Shown here piece by piece: positions 18,817-27,750 of a stretch of 64,000 nt of DNA; the stretch's first letter is position 1, and the number at the start of each line of letters is the position of its first letter. The translations under genes were made by a program, and so were the position numbers. The notes under the pieces are model-generated. The model did not search any database and was not told where the DNA came from. It saw only the letters and a list, made by a program, of their open reading frames with translations. This stretch comes from DATBVX01 sp963724625 (GTDB lineage Bacteria; Pseudomonadota; Gammaproteobacteria; Steroidobacterales; Steroidobacteraceae). The stretch spans positions 1-64,000 of the forward strand of contig CAVRVO010000002.1 in NCBI GenBank assembly GCA_963724625.1. The letters run 5' to 3'.

Positions 18817-20232
18817 TCACGCCGTCGTCCTCGCGACCTGCCGCGGTTGCAGCAGCGTCAGCGCCGCGAGCAGCACGACGGAAACCACGAGAGCGGGCCA
18901 CAGGGGATCGATCGCAAAGATCCCCCCGAGGCCAGCATCCGCCGCGACGCGCCAGCCGATGACCGTAGCCAGGGACAGGCTGCTGCTCCAGAACGCGGCG
19001 CTCGCCGGTACGCGATCCCAATAGATCGCTGCAACGGTCGGCAGGAACAGTGCGGCGGCATTGATGGTGAAGCCGAGCTGCAGGATGTCGATGATGTCAC
19101 GCATCTTCCAGGCTATCAGCATGGCCACAAGACCAGCGCCCACCGATGCGAGCGTGCCGAGCCGCAGCATGGCCGGGCGGGAAATGCCGGGCTGGATGTA
19201 GCGCTGATGGATGTCGCGCGTGTAGTTCGCCGACGCCGTGATCACGCAGATGGACGCGACCGACATCGTGGCGGACAGGATGCCGATCACGATCAGGCCT
19301 TTCAGCCCGGCGGGGAAGGCCTCGAGCACGAACTTGATGAGGATGCCGCCGCCCGAAGCATGGCCCGGATAGAGGACCGCGGACGCGAGTCCCAGCCAGG
19401 CGACGGCCAGCGCGACTGGCAGGACGAGGCCAATGCTCAACAGGGCGCCGGTACGCGCGGCCGCCGAATCGCGCGCGGAGTAGCTGCGGGAAAAACTGTC
19501 CATCGCGACGAAAAAGCTGAGCACCATCGAGACGACAAGCGCGGCAATCTTGCCCCAGCCCTGGGCGCCGAGATCGTAGTAGGAAGCGGGCAGCACGGCG
19601 CGCATGTCGGACCAGCTGCCGGCATGTGATATCGCGACGGGGACTCCGATCGCCACGACGCCGATCAGCACCAGGGCCACCTGCACCCGGTCCGTATAGC
19701 TCACCGCGAGGTAACCGCCGACCGCCGTGTAGAGGATCACGATGGCGCCGGACAGCAGGAGCGCCGCACCGTAATCCCAGCCGAGCAGCACCTGCAGGAT
19801 CGCGGCCGATGCCGCGAACTGGCCGGCCGTGTACGCCGTATAGGCGAGAACCGTGCTGATCATGGCCACGGTACGCGTGCGGTTGTCGTAGTGTTGCTCG
19901 ATGAAGTCCGGATACGTGAGGTGGTTATGGCGGTCGCCGAGCTGCTTCACCCGTTGCGCCATGAAAAGGCCGAACAGCAGGAACCCGATCGACATCGCCA
20001 GGATGTACCAGATGCCGGTGACGCCGTACTCATAAATGCGCGCCGACGTTCCGACGATGGCAGCGCCGCCGATCCAGGACGCGAGCCACATGCAGGAGAT
20101 CGTGAACGGGCCCACGCGCCGGCCCGCGACGAAATAGTCCTCGACATTCTTCTGGCGGCGCTTCGCGTAGAAACCGAGGCTCACCATGAGCGCGAGATAG
20201 GCGAACAGGATGACGATGTCCAGCGCGCCCAT
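18817..20232 (-). CDS. sodium:solute symporter (SSS family)
   Basis: A 471-residue membrane protein with 12-13 helices. Family marks are DYFVAGRRVGPFTISCMWLA near helix 1, IGGAAIVG, and the Na+-site region ILSATMSVASICVITASANY. Members import proline, pantothenate, sugars or carboxylates with Na+. First gene of the three-gene minus-strand operon with the dehydrogenase and the aminotransferase; the substrate is probably an amino or hydroxy acid by context only. Confidence 0.87.
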   Translation of the reverse strand: MGALDIVILFAYLALMVSLGFYAKRRQKNVEDYFVAGRRVGPFTISCMWLASWIGGAAIVGTSARIYEYGVTGIWYILAMSIGFLLFGLFMAQRVKQLGDRHNHLTYPDFIEQHYDNRTRTVAMISTVLAYTAYTAGQFAASAAILQVLLGWDYGAALLLSGAIVILYTAVGGYLAVSYTDRVQVALVLIGVVAIGVPVAISHAGSWSDMRAVLPASYYDLGAQGWGKIAALVVSMVLSFFVAMDSFSRSYSARDSAAARTGALLSIGLVLPVALAVAWLGLASAVLYPGHASGGGILIKFVLEAFPAGLKGLIVIGILSATMSVASICVITASANYTRDIHQRYIQPGISRPAMLRLGTLASVGAGLVAMLIAWKMRDIIDILQLGFTINAAALFLPTVAAIYWDRVPASAAFWSSSLSLATVIGWRVAADAGLGGIFAIDPLWPALVVSVVLLAALTLLQPRQVARTTA

Positions 20233-20324
20233 GTGGAGGCCTCGCGAATCAGGGAGCGGCTATTCTGCGCCCCCGGCGCCCGCGCGTCGCGCACGGCTGA
20301 GCGAGATGTTGTGGCGCAGACAGA

Positions 20325-21221
20325 CTAATGATCGAGTGGCGTGTCCGTCGCTTCGAGCAAGGACAGCCCAGCGACGTCGTTCTGGTCATAAGTCACCGCG
20401 CAGTTCCCCTCACAGGGAATTGGCCCAGCGTGCCAATAGCATCCTTGCACGCAGTTAACCTCGATGCCCGAAGTGTCACCGTCAAACTCCACCAGGAAGG
20501 GAGCGGGCTCCAGATCTTGCGCAGTCAGTGCGGGACCTCGCAGGAGCTTTTCAGTCGCAACGGCGCAGGTCTCATCGGACATCACAATGCCGAAACGACC
20601 TCGGGCGGTCACGCGTACCCCCTGACGCGTCAGCACGGCTTCGTATGGCTGACCAGCGACCCCGCGAAGAATCGCCTCGAAGAGGTCCATGCGTCCTTGC
20701 GGCGGCACGCCGTTGAAGGTCACGAGGACGTCGCCTGTCTTGAAGCCGGCTTGTCCGGCCGGAGAGTCGGCCAAGACGTCGCTGATCAGCACGCGCGTAC
20801 CGGGCGCTGGCACTTCGATTGCCTGACACGTCATCCCCGCGTCGCCGCGCTCGTTGACGGTCTCCTCGCAGCGCGAACTGTCCATATGCGGTGGCGGATC
20901 CGAAAGGGTTTGGGCTCCCAGGCAAACGGATCCTGCAATGGGCTGAGGCTCAACGTTGTGTCGCCGAAGCTGGTCAATGGAAGCGACGATGCTGCTGCTA
21001 GCGATGACGGCATGACAAGCTTTCTGCCCGCCAATGCACTCGATCGCTTTCTCGGTCCAGTCGCACCCGCGGGTACAGCGAACAACAATGGTGCGAGCGG
21101 TCTTCGAACCGGGCACCTTCATGTCGAGGACAAAACTGTCCACGGCCTTTGTTTGATCGGCGAGGCTGAAGGTGGGCACGAACAGCGCCGCACACACGAT
21201 AAAGGTCAGCGGTTTACGCAT
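20325..21221 (-). CDS. secreted PDZ-domain protein with two CxxGCxW motifs (paralogue A)
   Basis: A 298-residue exported protein (signal peptide ends FVPTFSLAD). A first cysteine motif, RCTRGCDWTEKAIEC, comes about 40 residues after cleavage. A PDZ domain follows, with ISDVLADSPAGQAGFKTGDVLVTFNG. A second motif, VNCVQGCYW, lies near the C terminus with another CEGNC. I know no family with this layout. A paralogue of the same order lies at 27751-28605. PDZ domains of this kind bind C-terminal peptides in the periplasm, but no protease domain is attached. Confidence 0.7.
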   Translation of the reverse strand: MRKPLTFIVCAALFVPTFSLADQTKAVDSFVLDMKVPGSKTARTIVVRCTRGCDWTEKAIECIGGQKACHAVIASSSIVASIDQLRRHNVEPQPIAGSVCLGAQTLSDPPPHMDSSRCEETVNERGDAGMTCQAIEVPAPGTRVLISDVLADSPAGQAGFKTGDVLVTFNGVPPQGRMDLFEAILRGVAGQPYEAVLTRQGVRVTARGRFGIVMSDETCAVATEKLLRGPALTAQDLEPAPFLVEFDGDTSGIEVNCVQGCYWHAGPIPCEGNCAVTYDQNDVAGLSLLEATDTPLDH

Positions 21222-21263
21222 GCGTCTCCCTCCCTTGCGGGAGCGCCGTTGATGCCATCTGCA

Positions 21264-22739
21264 CTACCCGCGACCCCAGCTCGCGAGGTTCAGGAACTCG
21301 CGCCGCGTGCGCGGCCCGTAGGTGCGAAAGCTCGGATTCGGTTGCTCGGTGTACGCGAGCCGGCGCTGCGCGACCGCATCGCCATGCGCGCTCTTCTTGA
21401 GCGTGTCGATGGTGAGGTTGTAGGGCTTGGCGGCGTTCAGCGCGAACACCTTCTGGCGCAGCTGCGGCGTGATCTCGGGATATCCGTACTTGTCGCGCAG
21501 CTCGGGTGCGATCTGGAACGTGCGGAACGCCTGGATCTGGTCCTGCGGCGAGCCGTACCAGATCGAATCCGTACCCCAGAGCACGTTGTTCTCGCCGCAA
21601 TACTTGAAGAGCTTGCCGAGCGCGTGCGCCGCTTCGCCGGGCTTGCGCATCGAGAGGAAGCGCCAGGTCGAACCGAGCTCGGGATACACGTTCGTGTTCG
21701 GTGCTACGGCTGCTTTCTCGAGCGAGGTGACGAGCGCATCGATCCCATCGGTGCGCGACGCATCGTACGGCCCTTCGGGCGCACCTTCGGCCACGAACCC
21801 CGAGTGATAGATGAGGAAATTGAGGTCGGGAAAGCGCTTCGCGATCGGGCCGATGTCCGAGCAGGTCGAGTGCTCGTAGCTCTTCGGCCCGAACGGCAGT
21901 CCCTTGTGGATGGCGATGTTGCGGATGCCGAGGGCTTCCGCGCGCTCGCAGAACGCGATGCCGACGTCGTCCGTCATGAAGAAGCCTTTGTCTTCGGGAC
22001 CGAACTGCGTATAGGTCTTCCACGCGACGATGCCGAACTTCGCGAGCCTCTCCATGTCCTCGAGATCACCCGGCTGATTGGGGTTCACGCGCCCGTGCAG
22101 CAGCATGCGGTGCGAACCCTGCATCCGCTCCACGATGTCGCGCGTCGCCACGGCTTCCTCGATAGTGAGGGGCTCCGCATCGCGCGGTGAGGGCACGAAT
22201 GAGAGCACCATCATGTCGGTATCGGAATCCAGGAACACATCCTTGATGAATTCGTCGGAGCCGAGACAACGCAGGTAACTGAGCTTGCCGGGCTCATTGG
22301 CGAGCTTGCACTTGCCCTTGGGCGCGAAGCTGATCGGACGCGCACCCGCCGGCAACTTCTTCAGCCATGCACCGGTGGGATTCACGAAGTGACCCTGCAC
22401 ATCGAAGATGAATTCCTGCTTCCCGAGCTCAGCCGCAGCGATCTCGCTGTCCAGGGCGGCATCGGCGGAGAGCTGGAAGAATCCGCCGGTTCGTCCGGCG
22501 TCGGCATGCGCGGCGTTGAAGGCGAGAAGCGTGGAGGCCGCGCCGCAACTCGAGACCAGGAATTCGCGGCGACTCTTGCCGACCCGTTTCGCGAGCTCGG
22601 TGGCGCGCTCGGCCGCCAGGGTATTGGCGCGTCGCAGCGAATCGTCCAGCGGGATCGGCGCGAATTCGCCGTTCGTGGTCGAGTCGAGCTTGATGGGGAG
22701 CCGGCGGCCCGCCGGATCGCAATCGTTTCGCGTATTCAT
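21264..22739 (-). CDS. Tat-exported amidohydrolase family protein (Amidohydro_2)
   Basis: A 491-residue protein. After an unusually long N-terminal extension (about 55 residues) it has a twin-arginine signal, KSRREFLVSSCGAASTLLAF. The TIM-barrel domain resembles Amidohydro_2 (ACMSD/decarboxylase-like): FDVQGHFVNP with one metal histidine, IAIHKGLPFG, FLIYHSGF, and LWGTDSIWYGSP carrying the catalytic aspartate. Such enzymes decarboxylate or hydrolyse aromatic and cyclic acids. Cofactor-independent folding before export fits Tat use. Confidence 0.8.
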   Translation of the reverse strand: MNTRNDCDPAGRRLPIKLDSTTNGEFAPIPLDDSLRRANTLAAERATELAKRVGKSRREFLVSSCGAASTLLAFNAAHADAGRTGGFFQLSADAALDSEIAAAELGKQEFIFDVQGHFVNPTGAWLKKLPAGARPISFAPKGKCKLANEPGKLSYLRCLGSDEFIKDVFLDSDTDMMVLSFVPSPRDAEPLTIEEAVATRDIVERMQGSHRMLLHGRVNPNQPGDLEDMERLAKFGIVAWKTYTQFGPEDKGFFMTDDVGIAFCERAEALGIRNIAIHKGLPFGPKSYEHSTCSDIGPIAKRFPDLNFLIYHSGFVAEGAPEGPYDASRTDGIDALVTSLEKAAVAPNTNVYPELGSTWRFLSMRKPGEAAHALGKLFKYCGENNVLWGTDSIWYGSPQDQIQAFRTFQIAPELRDKYGYPEITPQLRQKVFALNAAKPYNLTIDTLKKSAHGDAVAQRRLAYTEQPNPSFRTYGPRTRREFLNLASWGRG

Positions 22740-22752
22740 GCCAGCACCTTAA

Positions 22753-23907
22753 CTACTTACGTTTACGCCTTTCCATTGCGGCCAGTATTCCGGGTGCGAC
22801 CCACATGCGCCCCCAGTTTCGGCGCGTAATCTCCCTCAGGATACCTTCCCGTTCCAGCAGCTCTATGAGTGCACGTGCCGTGGGAGCTGACACTCCCAGG
22901 AGCGCCGCGACATTGCTCGCGCTGACATAAGGATTGATGAATAGTCGATCCACCAACTGGAGCGCGCGAGGCCGCCTCTGGACTTTGGCACGTATCTTTT
23001 CGCGGAGCTTCACCAACTCGTCTGCGAGCGCCGTACCACGCTGAGAGATCTCCGCCACGCCCGCGAGAAAGTAATGAAGCCAGCCGTTCCAATCTCCATG
23101 CGTGCGTACGCGCTGCAGACGCTCGTAATACTCCTGTCGATTGGCCTCGAGATACTCGGATAAGTAGAGGATCGGATGCGCCAGGCGACCGCGATCGATC
23201 AGGAACAACGTGACCAGGATGCGGCCAATACGACCGTTACCGTCGAGGAAAGGATGGATTGCCTCGAACTGCTCGTGCATGAGCGCACACTGGACGAGGT
23301 CTGGCATGACATCGCGCATGTGCAGGAAGCGCTCCCAGTCATGCAACGCCGACAGCATGTCGTTGGGCGGCGGCGGCACAAAGGAGGCCGCGGCGAGCGT
23401 GCTGCCGGGCGGACCGATCCAGTTCTGGGATTTGCGAAATTCACCGCCGCGCGCGCGATTGCCGCTCACTTCCCACATGAGCACGCCATGCAGCTCGCGC
23501 ACCAAGCGGAGCGAGAGTGGCAGTCGCTTCAACGTCTCGACGCCCTGCTCGAGTGCCGCGACATAGTTGCGTACTTCGATCAGGTCCTTCGGCAGCTTGG
23601 CGCGCTGTTCCGGTGCGGGCTCGGCCTCATCGAGAAGCAGGTCCGATACCCCGGCTTCAGTGCCTTCGATGCGGGAGGAGAGCACTGCTTCGCGGCGCAG
23701 GTACGAGCCGACGAGCAAAGTGGGATCGGGTAATTGACGGGCAAGGCCATCGAGCGCTGACAGGGCCGTGTCCGCGCGCGAAAGGGCAAGCACGAGTTTG
23801 GCGTCATATTCGAGCGCAGGAGGCAAGGGAGCCGGCACGAACGCATACTGATCCGTGCCGATCTTGATGACCTTGCCGCTGGCTTTGTGAAAATCGCCTG
23901 GTCGCAT
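22753..23907 (-). CDS. Fic family protein (AMP-transferase type)
   Basis: A 384-residue Fic protein. The N-terminal Fic_N segment holds the inhibitory motif LSSRIEGT (residues 76-83, Glu81). The catalytic loop HPFLDGNGRIGR is complete at residues 218-229, and a C-terminal winged-helix domain follows (VAALLGVSAPTARALIELLEREGI). This is class II, with intramolecular autoinhibition. Such proteins attach AMP to a target and often regulate themselves. The start lies 25 bp after the upstream Uma2 gene, and CTTTCAAAG sites cluster just before it. Confidence 0.9.
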   Translation of the reverse strand: MRPGDFHKASGKVIKIGTDQYAFVPAPLPPALEYDAKLVLALSRADTALSALDGLARQLPDPTLLVGSYLRREAVLSSRIEGTEAGVSDLLLDEAEPAPEQRAKLPKDLIEVRNYVAALEQGVETLKRLPLSLRLVRELHGVLMWEVSGNRARGGEFRKSQNWIGPPGSTLAAASFVPPPPNDMLSALHDWERFLHMRDVMPDLVQCALMHEQFEAIHPFLDGNGRIGRILVTLFLIDRGRLAHPILYLSEYLEANRQEYYERLQRVRTHGDWNGWLHYFLAGVAEISQRGTALADELVKLREKIRAKVQRRPRALQLVDRLFINPYVSASNVAALLGVSAPTARALIELLEREGILREITRRNWGRMWVAPGILAAMERRKRK

Positions 23908-23929
23908 AGCCCTGGCCTCATGAAAGGCG

Positions 23930-24011
23930 CTTTCAAAGCTGGCATAGAAAAGAAAGAAAATCTACAAATTCTTTCAAAGTGATTGCTGACTTTGAAAGCG
24001 GTCTTTCAAAG
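23930..24011. promoter_or_regulatory. four CTTTCAAAG/CTTTGAAAG sites before the Fic gene
   Basis: Nine-base sites at 23930-23938, 23971-23979, 23990-23998 (reverse orientation) and 24003-24011. One is in the Uma2-Fic gap, 22 bp before the Fic start; three lie in the end of the Uma2 coding sequence. The spacing and mixed orientation look like an operator array, perhaps for the winged-helix domain of Fic. Function is inferred. Confidence 0.45.
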
Positions 24012-24607
24012 TCGTCCGAAGAGAAGGCTTGCCAGGGTGCTTCAGGAAGTCCCGAGAAATCGACTGGCACCGACGGCAAGGCTGTCGGATAGAGGACGCC
24101 CGGCCGCTCAGCAACGGAGACATCCGCGTAGCTCCCGTGTTGAGGGCTACGGAACAGGTACACGCGGCCGAGCGGCACCTCGACGAGCCAGACCTCGACG
24201 ACGCCGTGACGCGCGTACAGCGGCACCTTGACCAAGCGGTCGTAGCTCACCGTCGTGTTCGCGATCTCGATGAGCAGCAGCACATCCTCCGCGACCGGGT
24301 GCGCGTCCATGTAGTCATGGGCGTGGCGCTTGACGATGGCGAAGTCCGGTTCCGGCTCCGAGCGGATGCCGAGCCGGATGGGGAGCTGACTTCGAACCGA
24401 CGCCGCCGAGCCAACCGCTGGGATCAGGCGTTCTGTAAGCCGCGAGACGATCGCTGCATGCCGGCTTCCCTGCGGCGTCATGTCGATGATCTCTCCCTCG
24501 ATCAGCTCGACCCGCGCGTCCGGCGCGAGAATCCCGAGCTCCGCCATGCGGTAGTACTCGTCCACGGTCAGTCGATGTCGGGGGACCTGAAAGTCGGGAG
24601 TGCTCAT
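23933..24607 (-). CDS. Uma2 family (DUF820) putative restriction-like endonuclease
   Basis: A 224-residue protein with the Uma2 PD-(D/E)XK-like core: HRLTVDEYYRMAELGILAPD, VELIEGEIIDMTPQG, EPDFAIVKR and LLLIEIANTT...YDRLVKVPLYARHGVVEVWLV. Start at ATG 24607 (MSTPDFQVPRHRL); the frame is open far upstream but without family features. Biological function of Uma2 proteins is unknown. It lies directly upstream of the Fic gene and is probably co-transcribed. Confidence 0.8.
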   Translation of the reverse strand: MSTPDFQVPRHRLTVDEYYRMAELGILAPDARVELIEGEIIDMTPQGSRHAAIVSRLTERLIPAVGSAASVRSQLPIRLGIRSEPEPDFAIVKRHAHDYMDAHPVAEDVLLLIEIANTTVSYDRLVKVPLYARHGVVEVWLVEVPLGRVYLFRSPQHGSYADVSVAERPGVLYPTALPSVPVDFSGLPEAPWQAFSSDDFERPLSKSAITLKEFVDFLSFLCQL

Positions 24608-24801
24608 AGACCTCGTCTCTGGCTCGATCCTAGACCACGCGCAATCCAATCGCCAAGCTTCGGAACGCGCGTAATTGCTAGCTTTCGTGTTGCAGTGAGG
24701 GGCCGAACCTCGAAGGGATTCATCGCTCTCCCTGGCGGTAGTTCTTGAGCAGCTTCTCGCCCACAGGCGTACGATCGTGCGTGCGTTTCGGAGGGCGGGC
24801 G

Positions 24802-25059
24802 ATGTTGCGTTCAGCCTCGTGCGTGCTCTTGCTGGCGATGGTGGCCGCCGGCTGCGCGTCCACGCCGAGTGACTACCAATACTCCGAGTCAAAGTCGTCC
24901 GCGACGAGTGGCTGCCTGAAATCGGGCACCCGCATCAAATCGGAACACGGTAGTTGTTCCGCGTCGGGTCGTTCCAGCGGCGATCTCAGTCGCAGTCACG
25001 TCACCACGGCATCAGGGGTGCTGCGCGATCTCGATCCCAGCATCATCATCCGTCAGTAA
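24802..25059 (+). CDS. small lipoprotein
   Basis: An 85-residue protein beginning MLRSASCVLLLAMVAAGCAS, a clear lipoprotein signal with lipobox AAGC. The mature part is serine-rich, has two further cysteines (GCLKSG, GSCSAS), and ends VLRDLDPSIIIRQ. I do not recognise the family. Its stop codon lies directly before the first 21-bp direct repeat (25061-25081). Confidence 0.6.
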   Translation: MLRSASCVLLLAMVAAGCASTPSDYQYSESKSSATSGCLKSGTRIKSEHGSCSASGRSSGDLSRSHVTTASGVLRDLDPSIIIRQ

Positions 25060-25060
25060 C

Positions 25061-25081
25061 CCACACGCAGCGACCTCGACG
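25061..25081 (+). repeat. 21-bp direct repeat, left copy
   Basis: Identical to 26766-26786. The two copies flank the HAF-repeat gene, and both start within a few bases after a stop codon. Confidence 0.8.
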
Positions 25082-25098
25082 GCGGAGGGCAAAAGGCG

Positions 25099-26745
25099 AT
25101 GAAGACTGTCTTATTGCTCATAGCGTTGTTATTAAGCTGCGTGGTAAACGCTCAGGCATTCGAATCAGAGAAGTTGTGGTCGTTCCTGCTGATGGTTGCT
25201 GGAAGTGATGAAGTTCCAGACAGCGTCAGTGCGCTTCCCGAAAGCACAGAAATCAGTGATGCCGGTGCCAAAGCGCTGGTTACATACGCGCGCACTGCGC
25301 GGGACGAGAGCAATCGACTGGGCATGGCGAACGCACAAGCGCTCTGCACGGGCAAGGAAGCATTGCGTGATCGCGAGACGCTTGCGCGGAGATTCGAGGC
25401 CAATACAGCTCAAGAGCAGGCATTGTGGAAAGCATTTGATCAGAACCTGGTTACTGTGCTGAGTGCGGAGGACGAGTCGAAGGTCAGAAATTGGGTTGAC
25501 CATGAGTTCAACATCAGCTTCGGCCCACATATTGATATCGCAAACGAGATCCGGTCGGGTCGCCTGAAGCCTGACGAACTACTCGCACGGGCCTGCCCAA
25601 GCGTCGAGGAAACCGCTCGTATGCAGGCAGCAGCAAATGCAGTAAATCAAGCCGAGGCCAAGCGTGCAGTCCAGGAACCAGCGGCGCCGGCTGATGCCTC
25701 CAAGGCACGAAAGTCGGTGTCATCTGCCGGCCCCGCGATCACGCGTCCAACCGGACCTCAGCCGTCCCTGATCGCGCTGCCAAGGCCGCCGGCCTATTCA
25801 CAATGCGAGGCTTGGGCCATCAACAACGTGGGGACGGTCGTTGGCACCTGTTGGAACGGCAAAGACCGCACCCACACCATCCCCGTGCGCTGGCAGCAAG
25901 GCGTCGCTGAGGCCCTTACCGGTCCCTTGATGTCCGAAGGTTCTGCAGACGGCGATTTCCCCGTGGTTGAGGGCATGGCCGTCGCCATCAATGATGCCGG
26001 CGAGATTGTGGGCTCACTGTTCGTTGGGAGGGATGCTCACCATCAGGACATGCGAGCCGCCATTTGGGAAGGCAGTTATTGGCGGGATCTGGGGCTGCCA
26101 AAGGACGCCAAGAACATGTCGGCACGCGGTATCAACGCCAGGGGCGACGTCGTTGGTTCCGCTTCTGGCCATGCTGCGATCCTTTGGAGAGCTGAGAATG
26201 CTTTCGAGGTGTTACCCAATCCGAAGGATGGATGGAGCTGCATGGGGATTGGTATCAACAACCAAGGACAGGCAGTCGGGATGTGCAACGACCAGTCAGC
26301 TGTCCCTGAGCTTGAGGCGGTGCTCTGGCAGAACCACACGGTGGTCGCGCTCGCCAATCCCTGCGGCACTGGAGAGGGCCTGTGGTCCTGGGCGCGCACA
26401 GTTACTGATTCTGGGGTGATCGGTGGCACGGCGGGCAGTTGTGCGATGGTCTGGCATGTCTCGACCCCCGACAAGGGCACTGTCGTGGCTGACGATGGCG
26501 TGGTCAATTCAATCAACAAGCGCGGTGAAATGGTTGGCTACGTTGGTGTGCCTGACGGCACGTCAACACAGAGACCCCTACACCCGATAAGGCCAGCAAG
26601 GTGGGTCAACGAAACGGCGTCTCCGGTTGATGTTGGTTCCAACACGGCCGAAGAGGGACACATCCGTGCCATAAACGATCGAGGAGTATTCGTTGGCGCA
26701 TATACGTCGGCCACGGGAGAGTCGTTCGCTTTCATGTCGCAGTGA
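25099..26745 (+). CDS. secreted HAF-repeat protein
   Basis: A 548-residue protein with signal peptide MKTVLLLIALLLSCVVNAQA. Residues about 20-210 form an unrecognised helical region. The C-terminal half carries at least six HAF-type repeats with the core (I)N-x-x-G-x-x-VG: AINNVGTVVGTC, AINDAGEIVGSL, GINARGDVVGSA, GINNQGQAVGMC, SINKRGEMVGYV and AINDRGVFVGAY. HAF repeats form beta-propeller-like extracellular domains of unknown function. Flanked by 21-bp direct repeats, which suggests insertion or duplication as a unit. Confidence 0.75.
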   Translation: MKTVLLLIALLLSCVVNAQAFESEKLWSFLLMVAGSDEVPDSVSALPESTEISDAGAKALVTYARTARDESNRLGMANAQALCTGKEALRDRETLARRFEANTAQEQALWKAFDQNLVTVLSAEDESKVRNWVDHEFNISFGPHIDIANEIRSGRLKPDELLARACPSVEETARMQAAANAVNQAEAKRAVQEPAAPADASKARKSVSSAGPAITRPTGPQPSLIALPRPPAYSQCEAWAINNVGTVVGTCWNGKDRTHTIPVRWQQGVAEALTGPLMSEGSADGDFPVVEGMAVAINDAGEIVGSLFVGRDAHHQDMRAAIWEGSYWRDLGLPKDAKNMSARGINARGDVVGSASGHAAILWRAENAFEVLPNPKDGWSCMGIGINNQGQAVGMCNDQSAVPELEAVLWQNHTVVALANPCGTGEGLWSWARTVTDSGVIGGTAGSCAMVWHVSTPDKGTVVADDGVVNSINKRGEMVGYVGVPDGTSTQRPLHPIRPARWVNETASPVDVGSNTAEEGHIRAINDRGVFVGAYTSATGESFAFMSQ

Positions 26746-26765
26746 GGGCGTACGATCATGTGACC

Positions 26766-26786
26766 CCACACGCAGCGACCTCGACG
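26766..26786 (+). repeat. 21-bp direct repeat, right copy
   Basis: Identical to 25061-25081 and placed just before the substrate-binding protein gene. Confidence 0.8.
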
Positions 26787-26799
26787 CAGAGGCAATTCA

Positions 26800-27679
26800 A
26801 TGAGCGACCGACCGTTCGTCATCGATCCGCATTTCCGGCTGCAGGAATGGGTGGCTGAGGAGAAGGGCTACTTTGCGGACGAGGGGCTCAACTACGTGTT
26901 CCGCGAGCAGGTCCAGGCCACGGACGGCAAGGTTCACGACCAGGGCATGAAGGTCGGCGCGTATCAGATCGCTCGAGCAGGGGCGCGAGACGAACGTGAG
27001 TTGCGCGTGTCATTGGACCGTGAACGTCGCGGCGTCCTCGGGGCACGGTCGCCTCTATCCGCACGTCTACTCCGTCGCACCGTCGGGCGTGTTCGTTGAC
27101 CAGGACTCGTTGATCAAAACGCCCGAGGATCTCGACGACGTGCCGATCTCGGTCGGTTATCAGTCCGGTAGCCATTACTCCACGATTCAGGCGCTCGAGC
27201 AGTACTTGCCGACGGAGCGCATCAAACTCTCGTTCAACGACGGGATGCTGTTCAAGCGCATGGAGCTGCTGCTCGAGGGTCGCGTCCCGGCGGCGGCGCT
27301 ATTCAGCGGCCCGTACTATTTCGTCGAGCAGTTGGGGTTCCGTAAGATTCTCGACAACACCTTCATGATCGCGACGATGGTGCACGGCGATCCGGATCCG
27401 GAGGATCTGCGCAAGCTCTTTCGCGCGCTCAAGCGCGCGCAGCGCGACATCGATCTCAGGCCCGAGCTCTACACGCATTACTACAAGAAAGAGTTTCCAC
27501 TGCGCCATCACGACAAGATGGACACGCGCCGCTGGGGGCCCGGCGAGCGTCTCGTGTTCGACACGTATACGGAGGATGCGTACCGGAGCGCCCGCGAATG
27601 GATCGCGGCGCATCGCATCTTCCCGACCGGCGACTTGGGCTCGCTGAGTTACGACGAATCCGTGTTCCGTGCGCCGTAG
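26800..27679 (+). pseudogene. NMT1/ABC-type substrate-binding-like protein, one frameshift
   Basis: The first piece from ATG 26800 reads HFRLQEWVAEEKGYFADEGL and DQGMKVGAYQ. Near 26970 the frame moves by one base and continues SLEQGRETNVSCACHW, YSVAPSGVFVD, ISVGYQSGSHYSTIQALEQ to the stop at 27679. The joined protein of about 292 residues is of the NMT1/nitrate-sulfonate-binding fold but lacks a signal peptide, so it may work in the cytosol rather than with an ABC transporter. One surplus base (probably the A after CAG) explains the break; the rest is intact. Confidence 0.7.
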
Positions 27680-27750
27680 CGCGCTCAGTTTGCTACTGCC
27701 CGGACGGACGAGAAGCACGGCCTGTTTCGCGAAAGTCCACCATGCCCTTT

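Noticed and set aside
17917..19629. 570-codon open frame on the plus strand
   Set aside because: It lies opposite the dehydrogenase and symporter genes, has a charged low-complexity composition typical of high-GC antisense frames, and no motifs.
20328..22190. 620-codon open frame on the plus strand
   Set aside because: Antisense to the PDZ protein and the Tat amidohydrolase, both of which have clear signal peptides and motifs.
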